The notes under the pieces: model-generated | What the model saw: only the letters and a program-made list of their open reading frames with translations | Told to the model about the DNA's origin: nothing | Databases searched by the model: none | DNA from: a virus | Direction: 5' to 3' (one strand) | Length of the DNA stretch: 64,000 nucleotides | IMG/VR virus record: IMGVR_UViG_3300035670_011014 | Span: 1 to 64,000 of that record | Position numbers and translations under genes: made by a program | Shown here: positions 17,598-27,300 of the stretch, piece after piece | Layout: every line of letters starts with the position of its first letter | How positions within the stretch are numbered: the first letter of the stretch is position 1

Positions 17598-17929
17598 GAA
17601 TTCTTCAATCCATCAGAGGACATAATATACCAATTACCCCCTATGAATCTGAGTTCAACACAAGCACCCTTGCTTGTTACAATTTCATCGTATTCTTCGT
17701 CGATAAGCCCATTAGTAGTTTTAATGGTTACATCGGTGACGGCTTTTATTGTAACGTGATCTGTGGTGTTACTATCTAAGAAAACAGTACAATGACCGAC
17801 ATTGCGAACAACAATTGCACTTTCACCTTTGGTGGTGTATTGTGGTTCGTTTATAACAACTAACTCCGATGTTACAATAGTGACGCCGTTTATAATTTTT
17901 TGACTTGGGATGCTTCTAACAATTGCCAT
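17594..17929 (-). CDS. Hypothetical small beta-rich protein, 111 aa, probably virion-associated
   Basis: Not recognised by family. The sequence is almost entirely predicted beta strands separated by turns (KIINGVTIVTSELVVI, SAIVVRNVGHCTVFLD, DHVTIKAVTDVTIKT), with the C-terminal segment VELRFIGGNWYIMSSDG, a type of ending common in small phage decoration or fibre proteins. No signal peptide. It is the last gene of the minus-strand block, six bases after the putative neck protein, and overlaps the 3' end of the polymerase gene by four bases. A decoration or connector role is inferred from its fold and neighbours. Confidence 0.62.
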   Translation of the reverse strand: MAIVRSIPSQKIINGVTIVTSELVVINEPQYTTKGESAIVVRNVGHCTVFLDSNTTDHVTIKAVTDVTIKTTNGLIDEEYDEIVTSKGACVELRFIGGNWYIMSSDGLKNS

Positions 17930-17935
17930 AAAATA

Positions 17936-19048
17936 TTATATAACATCAAATGGATTTGGTAAAGCACGATATTGTAGTAATTTGTTTAGACTTTCCGCTT
18001 GGTTTGCCTTTACCTCCATCATCTTGTCGGGACGTAGTCTTTCGAGTCTCCCCATTAGTTCTTCCATTAACTTAGATTTTTCATCCTTAGCTTCTGTCAA
18101 CAACGAATCATATTCTAAAGTTAATTCTGAATCAGGGGTTTTAAGATTTCCCCCATATTTTCCTCTAACCCTACCAAGTGTTTCTTTAACGTAGGCGATA
18201 AACCACTTACGAACCCAAGCCTTTGCGGGTTGGTTTAGTTGTTGCCAACTTAGAACCTCTACAGGAATATCGGATGGTAAACGAACAACATCAGGGTTTT
18301 TGGCTAAACAATCATCCCTATCGTATGTGTCATAATACCAATACCAAACTCTACCTCCGTGGAAAGACTGACTACCAAAATCAAATCTTCCTCCTGGTAC
18401 GTTCATTAAGTGAATTGCTTTTTTACCCTCGGGTAATGCTGTGACTCTGTAAGTTAAGTCTGCGCCAACAATTCTTCTTTTTATATTGATGTCTGACATT
18501 CTAAGTAGTACATCAAAGGCTGGTGTGATGAAATAACTTCCCATTGAACCCATTTGTGAAAATCCCGCACCACCACCAAGTCCGATGCCACCGAATCCTC
18601 CGAATCCACCCATGAAAGGGTCGAAGTATGCTGCGTCCAATTCGGCACGTGAAAACCACAATAGTTCATTCAATTCCCTACCCGCTGGTATTTCATAGAT
18701 TTGGGTGTTGGCACTCAAATCAAAATAATCTTTTTTCAACACGTAATCACCACCCGCCTGTAGTCCTACTATTTTGGAGTATGCGTAAGTGTATTGAGTT
18801 TCCCAATCCAAACTTCTCGTTAGAAAAGCTTTCGTTACGGATTGTTCATCTAAGTCCAAGCCATATAGTGATGTCCATTGAGATTCAATCAACCAATCGT
18901 ATACATACTGACTATAATCTTCAATGGATAACTCCAATAAAGAATCCATCATTTCATCTTCAACTTCGACACCCCTAAGAGGTGCTCCAAGTAAGTGACG
19001 AACTTTAGTATAAAGTTTTGTTCTTTCGGGTCCTACAATGATTGACAT
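17936..19048 (-). CDS. Putative neck / head-tail connector protein
   Basis: A 370-residue protein. The N-terminus (LYTKVRHLLGAP, then VEDEMMDSLLELSIEDYSQYVYDWL) and the C-terminus (KAWVRKWFIAYVKETLGRVRGKYG and a run of charged helix, ELTLEYDSLLTEAKDEKSKLMEEL) are helical and resemble phage neck or adaptor proteins that sit under the portal and complete the head before tail joining. The middle holds a glycine-rich loop (GGFGGFGGIGLGGGAG, about 147-162) and beta strands, including WYWYYDTYDRDD. The gene stands downstream of the SOD fusion and has a candidate promoter at 19058-19070. The neck assignment rests on pattern resemblance and context, not on a clear T4 gp13/gp14 match. Confidence 0.55.
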   Translation of the reverse strand: MSIIVGPERTKLYTKVRHLLGAPLRGVEVEDEMMDSLLELSIEDYSQYVYDWLIESQWTSLYGLDLDEQSVTKAFLTRSLDWETQYTYAYSKIVGLQAGGDYVLKKDYFDLSANTQIYEIPAGRELNELLWFSRAELDAAYFDPFMGGFGGFGGIGLGGGAGFSQMGSMGSYFITPAFDVLLRMSDINIKRRIVGADLTYRVTALPEGKKAIHLMNVPGGRFDFGSQSFHGGRVWYWYYDTYDRDDCLAKNPDVVRLPSDIPVEVLSWQQLNQPAKAWVRKWFIAYVKETLGRVRGKYGGNLKTPDSELTLEYDSLLTEAKDEKSKLMEELMGRLERLRPDKMMEVKANQAESLNKLLQYRALPNPFDVI

Positions 19049-19057
19049 GAACTTTTT

Positions 19058-19070
19058 TATAAATAAATAT
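19058..19070 (-). promoter_or_regulatory. Candidate phage promoter motif, neck gene
   Basis: On the minus strand ATATTTATTTATA, ending nine bases before the ATG at 19048; two overlapping copies of the TATTTAT core. Confidence 0.45.
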
Positions 19071-19081
19071 CAAACGATGAT

Positions 19082-20641
19082 TTATTTATTCAACCAATTT
19101 TCTTTAGGTATGTTATACTTACCATCTACAATTGAAACGTTTTCGTTTTTGAAAATGTAAGTGTCCCCTTTGGTTGATATAAAAACTAAGTATTTGATAA
19201 TAGAAGGTTGGTAGTTCTTAACTTGTCCTGTGTCGGATAAAACATACATATCCTCGGTTTCTTCCATAGAACCGAATGGTTTTATCTGTGCATATTCTTT
19301 ATTACCATCTTCGTATTGTATAACAGCATCTTTTCCTGCCAATGCATCGGTAGTTACTCCCAAACCTCCTTCTTTTGTCACTTTAGCGTTTTGGAAATAA
19401 CTTTTCATACTCTGTACTGCCCTGTCTTCTTGTTTGTCTCCATATTCATCATTTTTAGCGAGTGAACTCATAATTTTTTGGAACGTTCTTGAATTGGGTG
19501 AAAATATTCTATAGGCGAATTGATTCAAGTAACTACTCAACTTACTCATTTCTTCTATTTGTTTTTCGGGTGTTTGTCCCAAAAAACTTAGAGGATTTTG
19601 TCCATATTTTTTCAACACTTCATTAATATCCGTCACCAGTGTACAAAAATTTGTGTAATTTGTATTGAGTTTGTTGATTACACTTCTTCCTTTTTTCTCG
19701 TAGTCATAAACCCCTGAAAGTGTATTGGGCGCGTATTCGTTCCGTTGAAACCAATATTCATTAAAAACTTCTTCCAAAACACTATCGATTGTTTTACGAT
19801 ACATTTCTTTTATTTCTGGATTTCGATTAAAAATATCTTTGTAGTTTTTTATTTGAGTATTGTTACAACCTTTAATCTCACCAGCCTCACTTATAATTTG
19901 TCTTATAGTTTTCGATTCCTCAAGTTTGTTATTTGTCTTCAAGTTGTACAAATCATTCACAAAATCCCAATTTACAACACTCCAAAAGTTTTTGATGTAG
20001 TCATCTTTTTTGTTTCTGTACTTTAAGTAGTATGCGTGTTCCCACAAATCTAAACCCAACAAAGGGTATCCTCCGTTTTGGTAGGTATTCATTAGCGGAT
20101 TATCCTGATTACTTGTAGTAACAATCCTGAGATTACCTCTTTTTCCAATAATCAACCATACCCACCCAGAACCAAATTTACTTTGAGCTTCTTCTTCGAA
20201 TTTCTTTTTAAAATTATCTAAAGTTTGAAAATCTTTTTTTATTGCCGCTAAGATTTCTCCACCTGCTCGTTGTGGACGAGGGGACAACATTTTCCAAAAC
20301 ATCGCATGGTTAAATGCACCTCCCGCATTGTTTTTTATTAGTTTAGGGAACTTGGAAATACCTTTTACAATTTCTTCAAGTTCCATATCACCACCTTGTC
20401 TATTTTTCAGTGCTTTATTTAATTTGTCCAAGTAACCTTTGTAATGTTTATTGTAGTGAATATTCATTGTTTCGGGATCGATGAAACGTCTCAAGGCTGA
20501 ATAAGAGTATGGTAATTTTTCAATACCTATTTCTTTCATTTCTGATAAAATTTGTTGAGGAATTTTGTTTTCGAAAAGACTTTCTTGTGTGATTTCCTCT
20601 TCGAGTTCTGAAATTCTTTTTTTTATTTTCTTAAATGACAT
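19082..20641 (-). CDS. Mn-type superoxide dismutase fused to a nuclease-like (PD-(D/E)xK) C-terminal domain
   Basis: A 519-residue fusion. Residues about 42-232 are a complete Fe/Mn superoxide dismutase, which converts superoxide to O2 and H2O2. Metal ligands are H62 (in IHYNKHYKGY), H112 (NHAMFW), D198 and H202 (LDLWEHAYY); the second-shell tyrosine is Y70, and Q179 in SNQDNPL together with glycine in NNAGG marks the Mn rather than Fe type. A helical linker region (about 240-395) follows. The last 120 residues carry an acidic helix, then D438 and Q452-x-K454 spaced as in PD-(D/E)xK-type nuclease folds with a Q-x-K variant. The N-terminus is a charged helix. The gene lies between a SNF2 helicase and a neck gene. 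The SOD call is strong; the C-terminal nuclease-like call is tentative. Confidence 0.85.
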   Translation of the reverse strand: MSFKKIKKRISELEEEITQESLFENKIPQQILSEMKEIGIEKLPYSYSALRRFIDPETMNIHYNKHYKGYLDKLNKALKNRQGGDMELEEIVKGISKFPKLIKNNAGGAFNHAMFWKMLSPRPQRAGGEILAAIKKDFQTLDNFKKKFEEEAQSKFGSGWVWLIIGKRGNLRIVTTSNQDNPLMNTYQNGGYPLLGLDLWEHAYYLKYRNKKDDYIKNFWSVVNWDFVNDLYNLKTNNKLEESKTIRQIISEAGEIKGCNNTQIKNYKDIFNRNPEIKEMYRKTIDSVLEEVFNEYWFQRNEYAPNTLSGVYDYEKKGRSVINKLNTNYTNFCTLVTDINEVLKKYGQNPLSFLGQTPEKQIEEMSKLSSYLNQFAYRIFSPNSRTFQKIMSSLAKNDEYGDKQEDRAVQSMKSYFQNAKVTKEGGLGVTTDALAGKDAVIQYEDGNKEYAQIKPFGSMEETEDMYVLSDTGQVKNYQPSIIKYLVFISTKGDTYIFKNENVSIVDGKYNIPKENWLNK

Positions 20642-20655
20642 CTATTTTGTTTTAC

Positions 20656-20664
20656 TATAAATAA
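20656..20664 (-). promoter_or_regulatory. Candidate phage promoter motif, SOD fusion gene
   Basis: TTATTTATA on the minus strand, 14 bases before the ATG at 20641 in the 41-base gap after the helicase gene. Confidence 0.45.
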
Positions 20665-20682
20665 TTTGTCACAGCAAAAAAG

Positions 20683-22446
20683 TTATTTTTTTCTTTGATT
20701 AATCATATTCAGGATTTCTTCTACAATATCACCCTTACCTTCATTGTCACCCATTACGGTTTCGAATACGTTTTTCTTGGATTTTAAAATGTCATATATA
20801 ATACCCTCAATTGTGTTTTCAAAAATCGGGTAGTACACCAAAACATTATTTTTTTGTCCGTATCGGTATGCTCTGTCCTCTGCTTGTGAATGATCGGATG
20901 GAACAAAAGATAAATCGTTCATTATTACCACTTCACCCGCAGTTAATGTAATACCAACTCCCGCCGCTTTTATGTTACCAACAAAAACTTTGACATTATC
21001 GTCTTCTTGAAATTTGTCTACCGAATATTGTCTTTCAGGTTTTCCCATTGATCCATCTAATTTGACTGCTTGTTTGCCAAAATGTTCTGCAATTTGATTT
21101 AGAGAATCTGTGAAGTTTGTAAAAATTATTACTTTTTTTCCTTGTTCTATAATGTTCTCCGCAAGTTCGCAAGTGTTTTTTACTTTAGATGATGCGATTT
21201 CTTGTCTGACTTTCATAAGTTTCGAAAACTGTAAAGTCAAAGAATTTGATTCTTCTTGTTTGTCGAACCAATCATAATATTCCCCCATCAACTCTTCATA
21301 GTTTTGGGATTTTAATCTAAGGTAGACAGGTGTTATGATTTTTTCAGGTAAATCCAATATGTCTTGTTTCAATCTCCTTAACACGTGTGTTTTGGTTCTG
21401 TCTCTTAATTCTTCTAAGTTAGAAGCTCCTGTGACATTCCAAATTCTTTTTTTACCTACCTTGAACTGATATCCCTCACAATATCTTCTGACGTACCCCA
21501 TCCAATTTGCGGCTACAGGTGAATCAACTAAATCAAGTAAATTGAAATAATTAATCGGACGAGATGTCATCGGAGTTCCTGTAAGTAACCAAAGTTTCCC
21601 CAACTTTTTGGTTATATCATTGATTAGCTTGGTTCGTTGGGCTTGTTTGTTTTGTATATAGTGAGCCTCATCAACAACAACAAGTTCAAAACCCGATTTA
21701 AGTATTATAGAATTATTTTTGTCTTTTTCATCGTGGAAATTTTTTATGATGTCGTAATTCATAATAACAAAATCTGAATCTTCCCATTTTTTTCCTTCAA
21801 TGATGGAAACACTTCTATCCGTATAATTTTCAATCTCTCGTTGCCAATTTATCTTCAAGGATGCAGGACAGATAATCAAAATCTTTTTTGCACCTGTTTC
21901 AAGAGCTGCAATAATAGTGGATGTTGTTTTACCCAATCCCATGTCATCTGCTAATATGTATTTGTCATTTCCTACCAACTTTTCTATTGCCTCTTTTTGA
22001 TGTGATAGAGGGGGACGATGTGAATACTTGGAGTAGTCAATTTCTACTTGACGTTCCTTGTTAATAATAATGGCAGACTTAGGCATCCAAAAATCCGACA
22101 TCGTATCCCCACTCAGTATCTTCCCATAGATATGGTATGACTTTTCTTGCTCACATAGTAGCTTTTCAATATAAATCTCTTTGGGTTCTTTTGTCAACAA
22201 TTTGTCTTCCATAATTTTCCTTGAAAAATACGGATCGAGTTGAACCCACTTTTTTGCTACTTTTGGTACTGTTTGGTGATGGTTTAAAATATAATCTGCT
22301 TGTGAGCGTGTTAGTTTGAAACCTCTTTGGTTTTCTGATTTTTTCTTTATAGACAATATATAGTTATTGAACCCTTGATACGATTCAAGGATTCTCATTG
22401 CCTTAACTTCAGGAATGTTTACCGATATTTCTGAATTTTCTTCCAT
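20683..22446 (-). CDS. SNF2-family DNA helicase/ATPase
   Basis: A 587-residue superfamily 2 ATPase. Motif I is ADDMGLGKTT (166-175), motif II is VVDEAH (257-262), motif III LLTGTPMTSRP (287-297), and motif VI lies in AEDRAYRYGQ near the C-terminus; motif V-like GVGITLTAG is also present. The glutamine-rich motif VI ending RxGQ is typical of SNF2/Rad54-type remodelling translocases rather than UvsW. In phages such proteins are thought to help recombination-dependent replication, displace bound proteins or assist repair. It is the first gene of the minus-strand block and is divergent from the gene at 22491 across a 44-base gap. Confidence 0.9.
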   Translation of the reverse strand: MEENSEISVNIPEVKAMRILESYQGFNNYILSIKKKSENQRGFKLTRSQADYILNHHQTVPKVAKKWVQLDPYFSRKIMEDKLLTKEPKEIYIEKLLCEQEKSYHIYGKILSGDTMSDFWMPKSAIIINKERQVEIDYSKYSHRPPLSHQKEAIEKLVGNDKYILADDMGLGKTTSTIIAALETGAKKILIICPASLKINWQREIENYTDRSVSIIEGKKWEDSDFVIMNYDIIKNFHDEKDKNNSIILKSGFELVVVDEAHYIQNKQAQRTKLINDITKKLGKLWLLTGTPMTSRPINYFNLLDLVDSPVAANWMGYVRRYCEGYQFKVGKKRIWNVTGASNLEELRDRTKTHVLRRLKQDILDLPEKIITPVYLRLKSQNYEELMGEYYDWFDKQEESNSLTLQFSKLMKVRQEIASSKVKNTCELAENIIEQGKKVIIFTNFTDSLNQIAEHFGKQAVKLDGSMGKPERQYSVDKFQEDDNVKVFVGNIKAAGVGITLTAGEVVIMNDLSFVPSDHSQAEDRAYRYGQKNNVLVYYPIFENTIEGIIYDILKSKKNVFETVMGDNEGKGDIVEEILNMINQRKK

Positions 22447-22478
22447 TCACAATATTTTATAATATAATCAAAAACCAA

Positions 22479-22487
22479 CTATTTATC
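22479..22487 (+). promoter_or_regulatory. Candidate phage promoter-like motif in divergent gap
   Basis: CTATTTATC only three bases from the ATG at 22491. The spacing is too short for an ordinary promoter, so it may be a chance copy or serve a leaderless transcript. Confidence 0.25.
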
Positions 22488-22490
22488 AAT

Positions 22491-23006
22491 ATGAGTCAGA
22501 AAAAGGTACCAATTACAAGGTTAGCTAAGTTTTTTGGACAAGAAGATTTCGCTTTGGACATCTCGATGGGTGAAGAATGGTTACACGGTGATATGAATTT
22601 CACATTGGTATTGTATCGTGTGGATGCTCAAAACACAAAGACAGATGATGTTTATGGTGAAGTGGTTTCTGACGGCATTAAGTTTTTTCCCCCTGTAGAA
22701 TTCAAGGGTTACGTAAAAATAGAAGCACCTACAAATGATAAAATAGGTAACTCAGGTGTTGAGTATGAGTTTCCTGGAAATCTTTCGGTGTCTGTCTACA
22801 AAAAACATTTGGATGAGTTGAATATTGACATAGCCTACGGTGACTACATCGGTTACTATGAAAGTGAAAGTAGAGTCAGATACTACATGGTAGTTGATGA
22901 CGGGCGTGTCACTTCTGACAATAAACACACATATGGTGGTTACAAACCTTTTTACAGGACAATTTTAGCCACTTATGTACCTGAAAGTGAATTTAGAGCA
23001 TTATAA
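22491..23006 (+). CDS. Putative tail/neck completion protein, 171 aa
   Basis: Not firmly recognised. The protein is mixed alpha/beta, with a central strand-rich part (GDYIGYYESESRVRYYMVVDDGR) and an end reading KPFYRTILATYVPESEF. It is the first of the plus-strand tail genes and its stop overlaps the next start by one base (TAATG), directly before the sheath-stabiliser-like gene and the sheath gene. In T4 the corresponding stretch holds neck and tail-completion genes (13, 14, 15), so a completion or connector role is the best guess from context. No enzyme motif is seen. Confidence 0.55.
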   Translation: MSQKKVPITRLAKFFGQEDFALDISMGEEWLHGDMNFTLVLYRVDAQNTKTDDVYGEVVSDGIKFFPPVEFKGYVKIEAPTNDKIGNSGVEYEFPGNLSVSVYKKHLDELNIDIAYGDYIGYYESESRVRYYMVVDDGRVTSDNKHTYGGYKPFYRTILATYVPESEFRAL

Positions 23007-24046
23007 TGGCACTACCAAAAAAACTTGTAAAAAAGATTGACTTGATACCTCAGAAAACGGGCGTAGCAAGGAGGGAGCAAATGCTTGAATATATCAAAGA
23101 ACATGGGACATATCTCCCTAAAAGTCTTCTACACGCCGAATTGGATAGGGGAATGTTGGATTTCGTCAAGGAGGATTTGAAAACGGTAGTCGATGGTAAA
23201 GTAATTCCTGCTATCGATATTATTATAACGCTTCAGAATTGGAGTTTGTTTACAGAAACTTGGAAGTTTCAGGATTTAGATAAAAATGCAACCCCTCCTT
23301 TTATAACCACTGTTCGTCAACCTGAAGTAAAACCTGGTACAAATCCATCAGTAAAATATAACATTCCCGATAGAAGGGAGTTTTTCTATGCCAGAGTCCC
23401 AACATGGGATGGTACCCGTAAAGGTTTGGACATATATAAAATTCCTCAGCCCGTTCCCGTTGACATTACATATAATGTGAAAATTATGTGTAAGAGAATG
23501 AGAGAACTCAACCAATTCAATAAAATTGTTTTACAAAAATTTGCGTCTCGTCAGGCTTATCGAGTCATCAATGGACACTATGTACCAATTATTCTAAACA
23601 ATATTTCTGACGAAAGTGTTATGGAAATGGACAAACAAAAATATTACTTACAAAACTATGAGTTTGTAATGTTAGGATTTTTAGTTGATGAAGAAGAGTT
23701 TGAAGTAACTCCTGGTATTACACGTTCATTTTTGATGATAGAATCTCAGAATCGTACACGCTCGCGTAGAGTTAAAAAGTTACCTACATCACCCAAAAAC
23801 TTTCCGTTGGCGTATGGAGTGAATTCTTCCGATACGGAGGTAACCGTTTCGATGCCTTACACCGTGGACTTTACTGTCGACACCAATGTCAATGTAGATA
23901 GCTACTCTGTTTATATAAACGGTGATTACATTGGAGATGATGTTGCGGTAATCCAACTAACAACAAATGATATTCTAAAAATTGAATTCACCAAAGTGAA
24001 TGCGGGGCAAGTCGCCTCTATTTCAGGTTCTGCAACCCTTCAGTAA
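23006..24046 (+). CDS. Putative tail sheath stabiliser/completion protein (T4 gp15-like)
   Basis: A 346-residue protein. The central pattern (VPVDITYNVKIMCKRMRELNQFNKIVLQKFASRQ is its core, seen at about 150-185) followed by QKYYLQNYEFVMLGFLVDEEEF resembles T4 gp15, where a conserved P-x-x-I-x-Y strand and an aromatic F-x-V-x-G strand form the hexameric ring that caps the tail. The first 90 residues are helical and basic. The last 90 residues (after about 260) look like an added Ig-like domain (TVSMPYTVDFTVDTNVNVD). It precedes the sheath gene, as gp15 does in T4-like tails. The call rests on pattern and position, with moderate confidence. Confidence 0.55.
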   Translation: MALPKKLVKKIDLIPQKTGVARREQMLEYIKEHGTYLPKSLLHAELDRGMLDFVKEDLKTVVDGKVIPAIDIIITLQNWSLFTETWKFQDLDKNATPPFITTVRQPEVKPGTNPSVKYNIPDRREFFYARVPTWDGTRKGLDIYKIPQPVPVDITYNVKIMCKRMRELNQFNKIVLQKFASRQAYRVINGHYVPIILNNISDESVMEMDKQKYYLQNYEFVMLGFLVDEEEFEVTPGITRSFLMIESQNRTRSRRVKKLPTSPKNFPLAYGVNSSDTEVTVSMPYTVDFTVDTNVNVDSYSVYINGDYIGDDVAVIQLTTNDILKIEFTKVNAGQVASISGSATLQ

Positions 24047-24192
24047 GATTCACCATAAATATCTTTTTTTGGTTGACATCGTTCTTCAATCATAGTCTCC
24101 ACAAACTTATACATTTTTAAACCATTATCTTCACAATGTTTTTTCAACATATTGTGGTGTTTCTCTGATATTTTTAAATTCTTTATTTTCAT
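24040..24192 (-). CDS. Small ribbon-helix-helix-like protein, 50 aa
   Basis: A 50-codon gene in an otherwise empty 280-base gap, on the strand opposite to the tail genes. Its protein begins with a strand (MKIKNLKIS) followed by two helices (EKHHNMLKKHCEDNG and YKFVETMIEERCQ), the layout of CopG/Arc-type ribbon-helix-helix repressors, which bind DNA as dimers. The stop overlaps the end of the gp15-like gene by seven bases. A minus-strand copy of the promoter-like motif (24245-24253) lies 52 bases upstream. It may regulate tail genes or host functions. The fold call is from pattern only. Confidence 0.55.
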   Translation of the reverse strand: MKIKNLKISEKHHNMLKKHCEDNGLKMYKFVETMIEERCQPKKDIYGESY

Positions 24193-24244
24193 TATTGGTG
24201 TCAAAAATAAGGTAGAAAAAAGGCAGACTTTTTTCCCACCAATA

Positions 24245-24253
24245 AATAAATAT
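24245..24253 (-). promoter_or_regulatory. Candidate phage promoter motif for the small minus-strand gene
   Basis: ATATTTATT on the minus strand, 52 bases before the ATG at 24192. Confidence 0.35.
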
Positions 24254-24287
24254 CCTTTTTACGTAAAGTTTTTTTGAAATTAATTGG

Positions 24288-24296
24288 ATATTTATG
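24288..24296 (+). promoter_or_regulatory. Candidate phage promoter motif, tail sheath gene
   Basis: ATATTTATG, 30 bases before the sheath ATG at 24327, followed by an A/T-rich leader with no Shine-Dalgarno sequence. Confidence 0.45.
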
Positions 24297-24326
24297 ATTA
24301 AATAAAATTTTTCATTAAAAATAATA

Positions 24327-27300
24327 ATGGCAACATCAAATAAAATTTTTGTATCCCCTGGTGTCTATACTTCGGAAAGAGACTTGAGTTTCGTGGCTCA
24401 AAGTGTGGGGGTAACTACTTTAGGTATTGTAGGTGAAACTATCACAGGTCCGGCTTTCGAACCTATTTTCATCACTAACTTCGATGAGTTCCAAGCGTAC
24501 TTCGGTCCAACTTCACCCGAGAAATTCGTTGGTACTCAAATCCCTAAATATGAAGCGGCTTACATTGCAAAGTCTTATTTGCAACAATCCAATCAACTTT
24601 TTGTAACCCGTGTACTGGGACTTTCGGGATATGACGCAGGTCCCTCTTGGACTATATCAACAATTGCTAATTTGAACTCTACTACAGTTTTTCCTTCGGG
24701 TGGAACTGGAAGTTATGTTTGGACAGCAGCATTTACAGGGACAAGTGCGTCGACAAGCTCGATTGAAATTTTAAATGACGGTGCCACTACTTTTGGTTTA
24801 CCTTCAGATATCAACAACATCTATACTTTACCTTACACTCAAAACACAGGTGCAGAGACAACACTAAGTGCAAACATGAACACACAATTGTTTGCAATAT
24901 TAAACAATAACTCCTTACAAACAAGTTCGGTATATGTTTATGGTGCGGTTCCTCAGGTTAACTTCAATGACTTAAATTCGAGTTTTAGTTTAACAAACGT
25001 ATTCAACGTTCAAAGTATGGATTTCGCCGCCATTACGAAAAATTCTTACTTGAATGATGCTTGGTACTACGCGTTATTCACAACAACTCCAGTTCTTAAC
25101 GGATATTCTGGTTTCTCTTATTATGCTAAAGTTTCCGCTCTTAACTATAATTCAGGTTCAGACTCATTCTCAGGTACAGTATCAGGTATGGTTTATAACT
25201 ACTCAGGAACATCTTGGACAGAGTATGACAATATGGTTGTAGGGACTTTGAGATCTAGGGGTTTAAGTACTTACACATCTTCCAATGCAGGTCCACTGTA
25301 CCAACTAACGGGAGTTACTCAACTTCAAATCGATTCTTCAGGTACTTACTCAGCAATGACTGAAGATCCATACGCAACTTTCGCAATTTCAGGTAACACA
25401 ATCGAAGGTGATACGTTTAGTTTTGAGACATCATTCAATGATGGTTCTACAAATTACATTTCGAAAGTATTTGGTACAACTAATTTCGGTAAAGATAGAA
25501 CGGAGGTTCCTGTATTTTTAGAGGAAAGATTCCAAAACTTGTTAAACTGGTCATACGCGAAAGGTTATATTCGTGGTTTGAATACCACCTTTACAAGTCT
25601 TCCGTCGGCTAGAGAGGACAACGGTACAAATACTTCTATTGGTTGGTACTTGGAGGAATATCAAACTCCGGCAACCCCATACTTAGTTTCAGAATTACGC
25701 GGTAATACCGTTTATAGATTGTTTAGATTTATTACGGTTTCTGATGGTAACTCAGCGAACAGAGAAGTGAAGGTTTCGATTGCAAATATTTCGTTCGCTA
25801 ACAACACCTTTGATGTTGGTGTCCGTGATTTCTTTGACACAGATGAGAATCCTGTATTCTTAGAAAGATATACTAACTGTTCGATGGATCCTACTCAGAA
25901 CAATTTCATCGCTAAGAAGATTGGTACTTCAGATGGAGAATATGAGTTGAGAAGTAGATTTGTAATGGTAGAAATGAATGCTGATGCACCAGTCGACGCA
26001 CTACCTTGTGGTTTTGAAGGATACACTTTCCGTGAGTACGGAGGTAGTGGTTCGGATATACAACCACCTTTCGCAATCTACAAAACGAAATATAATACCC
26101 CAGGTGAAGTGATTTTCACACCACCATTTAGTCTTTCATCAGGTGCAGATAACTTGACAAGAAGTTCAGGTGACAAAGTTAGAAAGACATACTTAGGTTT
26201 TTCTTCTCAGATAGGTATTGACGCTAACTTCTTTGATTACAAAGGAAAACAAAACCCAAGTAATTTAGGTTTGGCTACCAATTCAACTGAGTGGAACTAT
26301 ATGACAAAAGGATTCCACATGGATTCAGGGGCTACTATTGTGGCAATCTCAGGTGGTTTTGTGACTTCAGGACAGTCAGCTTTCGAATGTGGTATTACTT
26401 CATTCCAGTCTGAACCAACTAACCCCGCTAACCCTTACTACACACTAGCGGCTCGTAAGTTCACTATTATACCAAAAGGAGGTTTTGATGGATGGGATAT
26501 CTATAGAGAGTACCGTACTAATGGTGATATCTACTCTTTAGGTAATACAGGTTATCTTTACGGAGCGTCTGATGAAAACCCTAATTACCCACTTTCTACA
26601 GGTTGGGGGGCTTTCAAACAAATCACTAAAGGTGATGATACTGAGTTAGCGAATACTGACTATTACGCATATCTTTTGGGACAGGAAACTTTCGCAAATC
26701 CTGAAGCTGTTAACATTAACGTATTTGTAACACCAGGTATTGACTATGTGAACAACAGTAATCTTGTTGAAAATGCAATTGATTTGGTTGAAACTGACAG
26801 AGCAGACTCTATCTATATCTGTACAACTCCTGACACGAACATGTTCTTAAACTATTCTGACAGCTCAACGTTGATTTTCCCTCAAGAGGCTGTTGATAAT
26901 TTAGAAGAAACAGGTATTGATTCAAACTATACCGCAACTTACTACCCTTGGATTCTTACAAGAGATACTGTAAATAACACTCAAATCTATTTACCTGTGA
27001 CTGGTGAAGTAACAAGGAACTTAGCGTTAACCGACAACATCGCATTCCCTTGGTTTGCTGCCGCTGGTTACACAAGAGGTTTGGTTCAAGCGGTTAAAGC
27101 TCGTAAGAAATTGACTCAAGAGGATAGAGATACTTTGTATCAAGGTAGGATCAATCCTATCGCAACCTTCTCTGATGTTGGTACAGTAATTTGGGGTAAT
27201 AAAACTCTACAAATCAGAGAGTCGGCTCTTGACAGAATTAACGTTAGAAGACTTCTTCTACAGGCTCGTAAACTTATTTCGGCGGTAGCGGTTAGATTGT

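Noticed and set aside
22447-22490. Promoter for the SNF2 helicase on the minus strand
   Set aside because: The gap is AT-rich, but neither the TATTTAT motif nor a Bacteroidota-type -33/-7 pair could be placed with confidence on that strand.
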